A stretch of DNA of 64,000 bases. Source: Planctomycetaceae bacterium. GTDB lineage: Bacteria; Planctomycetota; Planctomycetia; Gemmatales; Gemmataceae. The stretch is from contig PNLP01000004.1 of assembly GCA_013823135.1 (NCBI GenBank), forward strand, positions 1-64,000. The letters are read 5' to 3'. The notes under the pieces were generated by a model, which was not told the DNA's origin, searched no databases, and worked only from the letters and a program-made list of their open reading frames with translations. The position numbers and the translations under genes are program-made. Of this stretch, positions 37,850 to 46,639 are shown one piece after another; the stretch's first letter is position 1; each line of letters opens with the position of its first letter.

Positions 37850-38827
37850 TTAGGTTCGCTTCTCGGCGGTGCGGTGAACATCGACGTTGCCTTCGCTGGT
37901 CCCGTTGGCGAGGTAACGGCCGTCCACGGTTACCGCGAAGACGGACGTAGTCACCTGGGGCAGTTGCCACTCGGCCAGCGCCTTGCCGGTCGCGAGATCC
38001 CAGTTCATGCAACGCGGCCCGTCGCTGACGCTCACCAGCATCTTGCCATCCGGGGTGATCCACACGAGGCGAATCCCCCCGGTGTGGCCTTTCAGTTCCA
38101 GTTTCACCTTTGGCTTGATCGCCGTCAGATCCCAAACGCGAATCACCTTGTCCACGCTCCCCGTCACCAGTGTCGTCCCCTTGGGATCGTACACAACCGT
38201 GTGAACCTCGCTCTCGTGTTGCAGCACGGCGCGCTCGGTCGAGCGAATGCGGCTCAGCGTCCACAGCCGGACCGTGTTATCCTGCGATGCGGTGGCGATT
38301 TCCAGACTGTTCGGGGAGAACGCCAGCGACTTGATGGTGCCCGTGTGGCCCTTCAGCATCGTGCGTGGCGTGCCGGTGCCCCCCGGAACGGGTTCCCAGA
38401 CGCGAAGCGTCTGATCCTCGCCACCGCCGGCTACCAATTTGTTGTCGGGCGAGAACGTCAGCGCTGTGATCGCGCCCTTCCCGCCCCGAAGTGTGGCGAC
38501 ATCCTGGGGCGTCTTGTCGGAGACGTCAACAACCCAGCCGAGGCCGTTGAGCGACCCGGAACCGAGGGCTAGAAGGCGGTTGTTGGGCGAGAAAACGAGC
38601 GAGGCGAAGCTCTCGCACTCTTTCCGGATGACGCCACGCTCGCCGGGTTTGCGGCTGGCCACGTCCCAGATGCGGCCCGTTCCGTCCTGGGCGCTTGAGG
38701 CCAGCAGGCACCGGTCCGAGGAGAACGCCAGCGCCGTCGTGCGGCCGGTGTGGCCTTTCAGGTTGGCGATGATCGTTGCGGTGTTTGTCGGCCACGCGGG
38801 CTTCGAGGTGCTCTTCGGGATGTCCAT
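37850..38827 (-). CDS. Cytosolic WD40-repeat protein
   Basis: A 325-residue protein without a signal peptide that is almost entirely WD40 blades: GHTGRTTALAFSSDRC, DGTGRIWDVASRKPG, DQTLRVWEPVPGGTG, DNTVRLWTLSRIRST, DKVIRVWDLTAIKPK and a last blade RCMNWDLATGKAL. Six or seven blades would form one closed propeller. The lack of a signal peptide separates it from the other two WD40 proteins of the window. No enzymatic domain is fused, so a protein-interaction role is likely. It is convergent with the small lipoprotein gene, ten bases apart. Confidence 0.87.
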   Translation of the reverse strand: MDIPKSTSKPAWPTNTATIIANLKGHTGRTTALAFSSDRCLLASSAQDGTGRIWDVASRKPGERGVIRKECESFASLVFSPNNRLLALGSGSLNGLGWVVDVSDKTPQDVATLRGGKGAITALTFSPDNKLVAGGGEDQTLRVWEPVPGGTGTPRTMLKGHTGTIKSLAFSPNSLEIATASQDNTVRLWTLSRIRSTERAVLQHESEVHTVVYDPKGTTLVTGSVDKVIRVWDLTAIKPKVKLELKGHTGGIRLVWITPDGKMLVSVSDGPRCMNWDLATGKALAEWQLPQVTTSVFAVTVDGRYLANGTSEGNVDVHRTAEKRT

Positions 38828-39033
38828 CTGTCGTCACCTTGCAGCAAGTCGGTCTCTACGGGAGCGATGATATTGTGCGGAACGGAATCGGAATGGCTCG
38901 GTCGCAAAGAACCGAGTTGGAGCAGCAAGAAATTTAGGATACCGGAAGGAAAGGACAACCCGCAACAAGCTTTCGTGCTGCCTGAGTTCAGTGTTGGGCT
39001 CACGTTTGGTTCCGGGCCACTTACCCACCCCAC

Positions 39034-39092
39034 ACCCGGAACCAACCATTCCAGACCCGGAACCAATCATTCCAGACCCGGAACCAATCATT
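39034..39092. repeat. 21-base tandem repeat, 2.8 copies
   Basis: Units start at 39034, 39055 and 39076 with the core ACCCGGAACCAATCATTCCA. Copy 1 differs from copy 2 by one base (C for T), and the third copy is truncated after 17 bases. It lies in the intergenic gap and does not resemble CRISPR, since there are no spacers between units. It could be a small variable repeat or a protein-binding array. Confidence 0.85.
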
Positions 39093-39165
39093 CGTTCGTA
39101 AGAAACTATATCAGAACGGTTTCACGCCAGACATGACCAGATTTCGACTTCCCCACGCCTAACGA

Positions 39166-39196
39166 CAGAGCCGCGACCACGGCGGTCGCGGCTCTG
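39166..39196 (-). terminator. Perfect 13-bp hairpin after the DUF1501 gene
   Basis: Arms 39166-39178 and 39184-39196 are exact inverted repeats around a 5-base loop, 19 bases past the DUF1501 stop codon. Only a weak T-rich stretch (TCGTT) follows on the minus strand, so it is a probable but not textbook terminator. Confidence 0.6.
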
Positions 39197-39214
39197 ATTA
39201 ACGCGAGGCCAACC

Positions 39215-40594
39215 TCAGATCAGGATCGACTCGATCGGATTCCCCTTCGAGAGGGTGAACGGGCGGTCGCCCTGGTCGTGTGCTTCGGAGTGTGGGTCGA
39301 TCCCGAGGCAGTGGTAAATCGTCGCCACGAAGTCGGCCGGGGTCACGGGGTTGCTCGCAGGTCGGCCCGCGATCTTGTCCGACTGGCCGTACACCTGGCC
39401 GCCCTTGATGCCGCCGCCGGCCAGCATCACGCTGAAGCAGTCCGGCCAGTGCTCGCGGCCGGCGTTGCTCTTGGTGATCTTCGGCGAGCGACCGAATTCC
39501 GAAGCGACCACCACGAGCGTTTCGTCCAGCTTTCCGCTGGCTTCGAGGTCGGTCATCAGGGCGTGGTACGCCTTGTCGAACGGCGGCACAAGGTAATCCT
39601 TGTGGGCGTTGAAGTTGTTCCAGTGGGTGTCCCACGCGAAGCCATCGACCCCCTGCGATCGCTGCCAGTTGCACTGCACGAGCCGCACGCCCGCGTCGAG
39701 CAATCGGCCGCCGAGCATGACCGACTGGCCGAACAGGTTGCGGCCGTAGCGTTCGCGTTCCTTGGAGTCGGCCGCACTCAGATCGACCGCCTTCCGCACC
39801 ACGTCGGACGAGATCACTTCCACGGCCTTCGCCTGGCTGTCTCGGATCGTGCTGCTCATCGCGAGGTCGTTCAGCGACTTCGTCTCGGCGTTGAGTTGAT
39901 CGACGAGCGAAAGGCGGCGCTTCAGGGCGTCGGGGCGTTCGTTGGCAACCAGCGGAAGGTGATCGAGTTTGAAGTCGTCGTCGTTCGGATTGCCTCCTGG
40001 AAGCAACGGGTCGTACTTCGGCCCGAGCGACCCGGCGAACTGCCCGGCGCGGCGACCACCGGCCACGTCCATGCGGTGCGGCACGAGTGCCCACGCGGGG
40101 AGCGGCCCTTTTCCTGGGGCGAGCTTTGCCATCACCGCGCCGATGTGCGGCATGTCCTGGCGGTTCATGCTGTTCACTTCGGGGACGCCTGAAGAGTACG
40201 GCACACCGGTAAACATCCAGTAGGAGCCGCGGCCGTGGTCGTTGTGTTCGTGCCACATGGTACGAACGAGGGCGGCCTTGTGCATCCAGGAGGCACAGTG
40301 CGGCACGAGTTCCGTGAAACGCACGCCGGGGAGTTTGGTTTGGATCGTGGTGAACGGACCGCGGATGTCGTCCGGGGCGTCCGGCTTGGGGTCGAATGTG
40401 TCGAGCTGGGCTGGGCCGCCAGACAGGTTCAGGATGATGCAGCGCTTCGCCTTGCCGAATCCCTTGGACTTCGGACCGCTTGTGCCTGAGCTTGCGATCA
40501 ACTTCGGCAGAGACAGACCGCCACCGAGAGCAAGGCCGCCGACACGGATCAATTCGCGACGATCGAGTGGCGAAGAACCCCACAAATTGAACAT
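39215..40594 (-). CDS. DUF1501 family exported protein
   Basis: A 459-residue protein of the sulfatase-like DUF1501 family. The N-terminus carries a twin-arginine-like start (SSPLDRRELIRVGGLALGGG), so folded export by Tat is likely. Family signatures: CIILNLSGGPAQLDTFDPKP near 52-72, HEHNDHGRGSYWMFTG near 115-130, and the C-terminal EFGRSPKITKSNAGREHWPD. DUF1501 genes are usually paired with DUF1549/DUF1553 genes in planctomycetes; here the partner is 2.7 kb away and divergent. The fold is alkaline-phosphatase-like; no substrate is known. Confidence 0.93.
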   Translation of the reverse strand: MFNLWGSSPLDRRELIRVGGLALGGGLSLPKLIASSGTSGPKSKGFGKAKRCIILNLSGGPAQLDTFDPKPDAPDDIRGPFTTIQTKLPGVRFTELVPHCASWMHKAALVRTMWHEHNDHGRGSYWMFTGVPYSSGVPEVNSMNRQDMPHIGAVMAKLAPGKGPLPAWALVPHRMDVAGGRRAGQFAGSLGPKYDPLLPGGNPNDDDFKLDHLPLVANERPDALKRRLSLVDQLNAETKSLNDLAMSSTIRDSQAKAVEVISSDVVRKAVDLSAADSKERERYGRNLFGQSVMLGGRLLDAGVRLVQCNWQRSQGVDGFAWDTHWNNFNAHKDYLVPPFDKAYHALMTDLEASGKLDETLVVVASEFGRSPKITKSNAGREHWPDCFSVMLAGGGIKGGQVYGQSDKIAGRPASNPVTPADFVATIYHCLGIDPHSEAHDQGDRPFTLSKGNPIESILI

Positions 40595-40655
40595 GGCGAG
40601 ACTCCGGCGGGCGGTTTGAAGTTAGCAGTGGCCCCAGCAGGGCGGCAGTGTTTTG

Positions 40656-40672
40656 TCGCCCCGCTGGGGCGA
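40656..40672. repeat. 17-bp intergenic palindrome, copy 1
   Basis: TCGCCCC, GCT, GGGGCGA: 7-bp arms and a 3-base loop, followed by CCGCT. It lies in the 246-base divergent gap between the DUF1501 gene and the secreted beta-rich protein gene. The same design recurs at 43300 and 62274. Confidence 0.7.
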
Positions 40673-40840
40673 CCGCTACACCGAGGAGTGTTCTGGCGGG
40701 AAAAACTGGCGTGCAATCCAATCTTCCAGAGTGTACCATAACGATCGGCCTACCTGCCAGTACTTCTTGCCGCAGATTTTTACCGTTTCGCTTCGATCGC
40801 TCCCCCTCCGGGTCGCGGCTAAACGATGGAACATCCCGCC

Positions 40841-43291
40841 ATGCGACACATCCTCACCTATTTCGCCGTGGTTGCGTTGCCGGGTGTGGCTTCCGCCCAA
40901 GGGTTTGTGGAATCCATTCACCCGCCCGTTGTCGCAGTGGGAAAGACGACGCGAGTCACGTTGGTGGGGCACGATTTCGGACCGGGGTTGGATGTGTGGA
41001 CCGCGCTACCCAAGGGCACACTCACAGCCAAGCCCGTGAGCAGCGAGCCCGGTAAGCTCGTGTTCGATCTGAGCGTGGCCGCGAACGCTCCGGTGGGAGT
41101 AGCCGGATTGCGAATTGCGACTCGCGACGGATTGACCAACGCCGCGTTGTTCCACCTTGAAGACCTGCCCGTGACGGGGAACATCGCCCGTGAGACAGCG
41201 GTGCCGCTCAGCCTGCCCGCGTGCGTGTGGGGGACGTTCAAAGAGGGGACGCTCGACCGCTACACCATCACCGTTGCGGCCGGCGAACGTGTGTGCATGG
41301 AGGCGATCGCAAACCGTCTCGGGAAGGACGCCGACCCGCTCCTCACCATCCGCGACGCAGACGGCCGATTCGTCGCGGAAAAAGACAACGACCCCGGGCT
41401 GTACTTCGACTTCCGCTTCTCGCACGTCTTCGAAAAGGCCGGCACGTACACCCTCGAAGTGCGGGACGCACGGCTCCGCGCTTCGGAGCACAACCACTAC
41501 ATCCTGCGGGTCGGAAAGTTCCCCACGGAGCGAGTCGCCGTGCGAGCCACGGGGTTTAACCCCTTGGTGCTACAAGACCACGGGGATTCTTCTGCTTCAC
41601 CCCGTGGCACGCTTGTGTTCGCGAACACGAAACGCCCGGGCGATCACGGTTCCGCGTGGTTCCCCGTCACGACATCGGAAGGGGCGATCACCGTTGCTCG
41701 GGAGTTCGACGAACCGCGTGACAGTGCGTTGTTACTCGCGACTTCGCCCGCAGCACAACTCGCAATCCTGATGACGCCGATGAAGGCGAACGTGTTCCAA
41801 CCGCTCGACCGCACGCTGACCGTCGGGCGGTTGCAAGCGACCCCCGCCCAGGTTCCTGGATCGCTCTGCGGCGTGCTGCGAAAGCCCGGCCAACGTCAGG
41901 CGTTCGCCATCAAACTTGAGAAGGGCCAGCGGATCGTGTTGCGTGCCGAATCGAACGCGATCAACTCGCCCGCCGACCTGGAAATCATGGTCACGGATCG
42001 CTTCGGGAAGGAGCAACGCCGTGCGGCCGACGGCCCCAACGGAGCCGAGGCCACGCTCGACTTCACGGCTCCCGTTCAGGGCGAATACGGCATCATCGTT
42101 CGCGATGTGCTTCGCGATGGTAGCGACTCGCACGCCTACTGCATTCGCGTGCGAAGCGACTCGTCCCCGCCCACGCTCACGGCCGAAGTCGAGGGGTTAA
42201 CGATTCCGCAAGGGGACCACCAAACAGTGCCGATTCTGGTCACCCGCACAGGAACCAACGGCCCGATCAAGCTCGCACTTGCGGGGAACCCAACGGGCCT
42301 GAAGCTCACCCCAACCGAGATCCCCGCAACCGCGAACAGCGTGGTGTGCAAGCTCGAAGCGGCCAGCAACACTCCGCTGGGGACTCACACGATTCAGATC
42401 GTGGCCGAGTACGACCGTGCCCCGCAGGTTCAGCGTATGCCCGGCGGCAGTTTTTACTCGCTGCACGCGGTCACCGAACGCGAAAAGGTCGCGGTTCGCA
42501 TCCGCCCGCTGATCGACAAGAAGTACCACAACGTCGATCTCATCCCGATCGCCCTGCGTGAAGATCAAACCCGCCTGCCCCCGTCACTGACCGATCGGTT
42601 CGCGGTGCAGATCACACCGCCCAGCCCGTTCACGTTCTCGCTGCCGGAAGAGACGATCACCCTGCCCCGCTACCAGACCGCACCGATTCCCGTCGTGACG
42701 ACCCGCATCGCGGAGTTCGACGGCCCCATCTCATTCCGTGCGATCGGCGGCCAACTCGGGGACAAGACCGAGGGCCGCACCCGCGTGTATGCAGAGTTCC
42801 CGGACGCCACCGCGAAGCAGCCGAGCATCGCGGGAGTCGGCGTCTCGAAGATTCTCTCGAACATCGCGAAGGCCCGCATCGACGTGACCGCGACCGGGGT
42901 TCACCAGGGTCGCAAGGTCACACTCACCCGCACCTTCGAGCTCGACCTCGTGAGTGCGTACCGCTTCCCACCGGAGTCGGCGGTCAAGCTGTCGCTGTTG
43001 CCCGGCGAGTCCGCGAAGGTCAAGCTCACGGTGAGCCGCCTGAAGAACTTCGATGCCCCGATCACGCTCCACCTGTCCCCTATGCAGGGGATGGAATTCC
43101 CCGAAACGCTGACCATCGCGAAGGGCCAGACCACCGTGGAATTCATGGCGAAGGCCGGAACGGACGCCCAGCCCCGCAAGCAGAACCTCAACATCAACGC
43201 GAGCGCCGAGGTGAGCGGCTTCGAGGAAGAGTTGCGTGCGTCGCCGGTCGAGATCGAGATCAAGAAGGTTGAAGTGCCGAAGAAAAAGTAG
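40841..43291 (+). CDS. Large exported beta-rich protein (PPC-type domains)
   Basis: An 816-residue protein. The signal peptide (LTYFAVVALPGVASAQG) is followed by an Ig/TIG-like start (VESIHPPVVAVGKTTRVTLV). Residues about 130-235 look like a bacterial pre-peptidase C-terminal (PPC) domain: DRYTITVAAGERVCMEAIAN then AGTYTLEVRDARL. A second PPC-like unit lies near 345-450 (RQAFAIKLEKGQRIVLRAES; GEYGIIVRDVLRDGSDSHAY). Further Ig-like sandwiches run to a lysine-rich end (EIEIKKVEVPKKK). No catalytic domain is visible. It precedes the DUF1549/DUF1553 gene by 45 bases and is probably cotranscribed. Proteins of this layout regularly sit beside DUF1501/DUF1549 genes in planctomycetes, suggesting one envelope complex. 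Confidence 0.87.
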   Translation: MRHILTYFAVVALPGVASAQGFVESIHPPVVAVGKTTRVTLVGHDFGPGLDVWTALPKGTLTAKPVSSEPGKLVFDLSVAANAPVGVAGLRIATRDGLTNAALFHLEDLPVTGNIARETAVPLSLPACVWGTFKEGTLDRYTITVAAGERVCMEAIANRLGKDADPLLTIRDADGRFVAEKDNDPGLYFDFRFSHVFEKAGTYTLEVRDARLRASEHNHYILRVGKFPTERVAVRATGFNPLVLQDHGDSSASPRGTLVFANTKRPGDHGSAWFPVTTSEGAITVAREFDEPRDSALLLATSPAAQLAILMTPMKANVFQPLDRTLTVGRLQATPAQVPGSLCGVLRKPGQRQAFAIKLEKGQRIVLRAESNAINSPADLEIMVTDRFGKEQRRAADGPNGAEATLDFTAPVQGEYGIIVRDVLRDGSDSHAYCIRVRSDSSPPTLTAEVEGLTIPQGDHQTVPILVTRTGTNGPIKLALAGNPTGLKLTPTEIPATANSVVCKLEAASNTPLGTHTIQIVAEYDRAPQVQRMPGGSFYSLHAVTEREKVAVRIRPLIDKKYHNVDLIPIALREDQTRLPPSLTDRFAVQITPPSPFTFSLPEETITLPRYQTAPIPVVTTRIAEFDGPISFRAIGGQLGDKTEGRTRVYAEFPDATAKQPSIAGVGVSKILSNIAKARIDVTATGVHQGRKVTLTRTFELDLVSAYRFPPESAVKLSLLPGESAKVKLTVSRLKNFDAPITLHLSPMQGMEFPETLTIAKGQTTVEFMAKAGTDAQPRKQNLNINASAEVSGFEEELRASPVEIEIKKVEVPKKK

Positions 43292-43299
43292 TTTAGCCG

Positions 43300-43316
43300 C
43301 CGCCCCGTTGGGGCGG
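43300..43316. repeat. 17-bp intergenic palindrome, copy 2
   Basis: CCGCCCC, GTT, GGGGCGG, followed by CCGCT. It lies in the 45-base gap between two cotranscribed genes, 21 bases before the ATG of the second. It matches copies at 40656 and 62274 in arm length, loop length and following bases. Confidence 0.75.
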
Positions 43317-43336
43317 CCGCTTAACGGGGACACGTT

Positions 43337-45487
43337 ATGGTCCGTGCGTTCGTCTTTGTCGTGTTGTTCGCGAGCCCCGCCAGCGCCGCGGAGCCTGCCG
43401 TGTCGTTCCGCACGGACGTAATCGCCGCGTTGTCGCGTGCGGGGTGCAACTCCGGGGCGTGCCACGGTTCGCCGCAGGGAAAGAACGGCTTCCGGATGTC
43501 GCTGCGCGGGGGTGACCCCGACCTCGACTACGCGACACTTGTGCGTGACATCGGAAGCCGCCGCGTGAACCGCAACTCACCCGACGACAGCCTGCTCCTC
43601 ATGAAGGGAAGCGGTCGCGTGTCGCACCTCGGTGGCGCGCTGTTCGGTCGCGGCGACCCGGTTTACCGCACCATCGCACGCTGGATCGCGGAAGGGTGCC
43701 ACGACGATCAACCGCCGGCACTCGTGCGGCTCGAAGTCACCCCCGGATCGAAGCGATTGCCGGTCGATCAGCCGAGCGTGCAACTCCGCGTGAAAGCTCA
43801 CTTCGAGGACGGCTCGGAGTTCGACGTCACGGACATGACCGTGTTCTCGTCGAACGACCCACTCGCGGCTCCGGTCACGAAAACGGGCCACGTCACGTTC
43901 GCGAAAACCGGCGAAGTCGCGATCCTCGCACGCTACCTCACGGGGATCACCAGCGTTCGCCTCACGTGGGTGAAGCCCGACCCCGCGTACAGCTTCCGCG
44001 GCCCCAAACCCGCGAACTTTGTCGACGAACTGCTGTTCGCGAAGCAGAAGGAACTCCAACTCTCCCCGGCTGGTGTCTGCTCCGACGAGGTGTTCCTGCG
44101 CCGGGTGTACCTCGACGTGACCGGTTCACTCCCGAGCCCTGAAGCGGCACGGGCATTCCTCGATTCCAAGGAAGTCGATAAGCGAGCGAAGTTGATCGAC
44201 ATACTGCTCGAACGCGAGGAGTACGCCCTGTTCTGGGCGCTGAAGTGGGCCGACGTGTTGCGTGGGAGCCCGGTCACGATCAGCGAACGCGGCGTCCACA
44301 GCTTCCACCGGTACCTCGTGCGGACCATCGCCGACGACAAGCCGATGACGCAGTTCGCCCGCGAGCTGCTCACCGGCACCGGGAACACGCTGAACAAGCC
44401 GGCCGCGAACTTCTACCGTGTCACCCGCACGCCGGAAGACGCTGCCGAGGCCGCCGCCCAGTTGTTCCTGGGGATTCGCGTGCAGTGTGCGAAGTGCCAC
44501 AACCACCCGTTCGAGAACATCACGCAAACCGACTACTACGGCCTCGCCGCGTTCTTCGCCCGCGTGCAATTCAAGGGGACGCAGTTCGGCCTCGACGACG
44601 AGATTGTGTTCCTCCAGTCGGGCCGCGAGATCAACAACCCGTTGACTCGCAGGCCGCAACCGCCGGTCGCGTTCGGCAGCGCCGTCGTGCTCGGGCCAGA
44701 CGACGACCGCCGCGAGAAACTTGCCGACTGGCTCACCGACCCAAGCAACAAGTATTTCGCGCCGTCGGTTGTGAACCGCGTTTGGTTCCACCTGCTCGGT
44801 AAGGGGATCGTCGATCCGGTGGACGACTTCCGCGACACGAACCCGCCGAGTTCCCCGGAACTGCTCGACGCACTCGCGAAGGAGTTCGTGAAGAACGGGT
44901 ATCGTCTCAAGCCGCTGATGCGGGTTATCCTCAACTCGCGGACGTATCAACTGACTGCGGAAGCACCGACGCAGTCGCCGCACGCCGCGAACGCGGACCG
45001 CTACTTTGTCGCGGCACAGGTCCGGATGCTCACCGCCGAGCAAATCCTCGACGCGGTTTCCAGCGCGACGGGAGTGCCCGAGAAGTTCAAGGGATTCCCG
45101 GCCGACACGCGGGCCATCGGCCTCCCCGAGGGCGGCATCAACCACCCCTTCCTGATGGCGTTCTCGAAGCCTGTCCGCGACGTGATCTGCGAGTGCGCCC
45201 GCGAGGACGACCCCGCGTTGCCCCAGGTGCTGCACTTGCTGAACAACGCCGGCGTGCTGAAGAAGGTGAAGTCTGCCAACGGCCGCGTCGCGGTGTGGAT
45301 GAAGGCCGGGAAGGACGACGCCTTCGTGGTGGAGCAAATCTACCTGGCCACGCTCAGCCGACGCCCGACGGCCCACGAGAAGGAACTGGTCGCCAAGCAC
45401 CTCGCCGACGCCAAGGACCGCACCGCCGGGTTGCAGGACGTGCAGCACGCCCTCATGAACCTCAACGAGTTCCTGTTACGCCACTGA
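43337..45487 (+). CDS. DUF1549/DUF1553 exported protein with cytochrome-like N-terminus
   Basis: A 716-residue protein. The signal peptide (AFVFVVLFASPASAAEP) precedes a motif GCNSGACHGSPQGKNGF near residues 35-51; the C-x4-C-H spacing is unlike the usual CXXCH but could still bind haem. An Ig-like (BIG2) domain follows (LPVDQPSVQLRVKAHFEDGS). DUF1549 starts at VDELLFAKQKELQLSPAGVC and includes VQCAKCHNHPFENITQTDYY near 380. DUF1553 follows (LADWLTDPSNKYFAPSVVNR to LATLSRRPTAHEKELVAKHL). These proteins are secreted and of unknown activity, typically with DUF1501 partners. Confidence 0.93.
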   Translation: MVRAFVFVVLFASPASAAEPAVSFRTDVIAALSRAGCNSGACHGSPQGKNGFRMSLRGGDPDLDYATLVRDIGSRRVNRNSPDDSLLLMKGSGRVSHLGGALFGRGDPVYRTIARWIAEGCHDDQPPALVRLEVTPGSKRLPVDQPSVQLRVKAHFEDGSEFDVTDMTVFSSNDPLAAPVTKTGHVTFAKTGEVAILARYLTGITSVRLTWVKPDPAYSFRGPKPANFVDELLFAKQKELQLSPAGVCSDEVFLRRVYLDVTGSLPSPEAARAFLDSKEVDKRAKLIDILLEREEYALFWALKWADVLRGSPVTISERGVHSFHRYLVRTIADDKPMTQFARELLTGTGNTLNKPAANFYRVTRTPEDAAEAAAQLFLGIRVQCAKCHNHPFENITQTDYYGLAAFFARVQFKGTQFGLDDEIVFLQSGREINNPLTRRPQPPVAFGSAVVLGPDDDRREKLADWLTDPSNKYFAPSVVNRVWFHLLGKGIVDPVDDFRDTNPPSSPELLDALAKEFVKNGYRLKPLMRVILNSRTYQLTAEAPTQSPHAANADRYFVAAQVRMLTAEQILDAVSSATGVPEKFKGFPADTRAIGLPEGGINHPFLMAFSKPVRDVICECAREDDPALPQVLHLLNNAGVLKKVKSANGRVAVWMKAGKDDAFVVEQIYLATLSRRPTAHEKELVAKHLADAKDRTAGLQDVQHALMNLNEFLLRH

Positions 45488-45569
45488 TTGGAGTGAACCC
45501 TTGTGCCCCCAACGGCGTCCCCGATAATAGCCTGGGGTGCGTTACCCCGGAATCCTCGGGGTGTGCCAC

Positions 45570-46616
45570 ATGCGCGTGGTTGAGCAACTCGTTCAGCACT
45601 TCTGGACCCGCGGCGCTCTGACGCGAGAGGAAGCCCAGTACCTCGTCAAGCACGGCTTCGTCCGCGAGGCCGACCTTCCCGGATTGGTCGAGGTTGTCGA
45701 GACCGACCACCTCGGCGGCTCGATCGAATTCCCGGAAGAGCCCGACCCACGGTTCGACCCCAAGGCCCGCGAAGCTGAAGAACTGGAAGACGAACTCACG
45801 GGGCGAAACTCGGGCGCGGGGAAGAAGGGTGGCAAGAAGAAGAAGCCCGCGGGCCACAACATCGCCCCCGCCGCGACGCACCTCGGCACACACCTCGCAG
45901 CCCGTGAAGCATTCCCGGCATTGCAAGAACTCGGCCAGCGGTTGAAGTCGTCACCCACGTGGCGTGCCGCCGCGAAAGCGATCGCCGCCGCCAAACCCTC
46001 GCAACTCGAAACCGCGCTTGTCGGCTTGCTCAACAGCCGTGCCCGTGCGCTGGGCGAACTCTGGTTCTGGTTCGACCTGGAACCGATCTTCGAGTGGGCC
46101 GAGCACGGCGGCAACGCCGGCCCCGTAGCCGACGCCATTGGCAAACTGCTCCGGGCCGACACCCCCGGCCGCGTCGGTCGACTCGATCAGTTGAAGAAGG
46201 CTCCGGAGGTACAAGCCCTCGCCGATCTGCTCGCCGCACGCCGCCCATTCCTTGCCTTGTTGCCGGCACTGTACGACCGCTACTTCGACAAACTCGGGCA
46301 GTGGCTCATCCCACCCGCGGGCGTGGCCGCAGGCCCGTGGCCCGCCCTGCCCTGGGCGTTCGTGCTCGTGTTCAACGCACGCAAAGGAACAGCCGATGTG
46401 CCCCCCGCTGGCTACCCCGTGGACCCCCACCAACTCACCTTCGAGTTGCTGAAGGCCGCACTCACCGCAGCGTTCCCAATGGACCCGGTCACCGTGCGGG
46501 AACTGCTGATCCACCGCATCCGCGAGAAAGCCGACCCGCTCCCCGAATCCACCGACCTCGATAAGAAGGCCGTGTTCGACCGACCGTTGCACTGCCCGTA
46601 TTCGTGGAAGGTCTAG
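45570..46616 (+). CDS. Uncharacterised protein at the head of the MoxR/antiporter cluster
   Basis: A 348-residue cytosolic protein without recognised family. The N-terminus is helical (VEQLVQHFWTRGALTREEAQ; YLVKHGFVREADLPG). An acidic then very basic stretch follows near 65-95 (EELEDELTG; GKKGGKKKKPAG). The remainder is alpha-helical with many Ala/Leu and aromatic residues (ELWFWFDLEPIFEWAEHGGN). It ends PLHCPYSWKV. It sits 82 bases after the DUF1549 gene and 23 before the lipoprotein gene, so it may belong to either group. No von Willebrand or metallopeptidase motif, the usual MoxR partners, is visible. Confidence 0.7.
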   Translation: MRVVEQLVQHFWTRGALTREEAQYLVKHGFVREADLPGLVEVVETDHLGGSIEFPEEPDPRFDPKAREAEELEDELTGRNSGAGKKGGKKKKPAGHNIAPAATHLGTHLAAREAFPALQELGQRLKSSPTWRAAAKAIAAAKPSQLETALVGLLNSRARALGELWFWFDLEPIFEWAEHGGNAGPVADAIGKLLRADTPGRVGRLDQLKKAPEVQALADLLAARRPFLALLPALYDRYFDKLGQWLIPPAGVAAGPWPALPWAFVLVFNARKGTADVPPAGYPVDPHQLTFELLKAALTAAFPMDPVTVRELLIHRIREKADPLPESTDLDKKAVFDRPLHCPYSWKV

Positions 46617-46639
46617 CCGTACAATCTCATGGAGTTGCC

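Larger units (their letters stand above)
38828..39214. other. 387-base gap holding a tandem repeat and a hairpin
   Basis: No gene is supported here. The first part is the promoter side of the cytosolic WD40 gene. The middle holds a 21-base tandem repeat (39034-39092), and the last part a strong hairpin (39166-39196). Short open frames through the repeat encode only Gly/Ser/Met-rich peptides and are not believed. Confidence 0.7.

Noticed and set aside
39034-39092. Possible CRISPR array
   Set aside because: Units follow each other without spacers, there are only three, and no cas gene is present.
39198-40739. A 513-codon open frame on the minus strand overlapping the DUF1501 gene in another frame
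   Set aside because: The product is extremely Arg/Pro-rich with no family pattern, while the overlapping frame encodes a clear DUF1501 protein. It is a shadow caused by high GC.
44126-45448. A 440-codon open frame antisense to the DUF1549/DUF1553 gene
   Set aside because: The sense strand has an unmistakable conserved protein; the antisense product shows no domain and reflects GC-rich codon structure.
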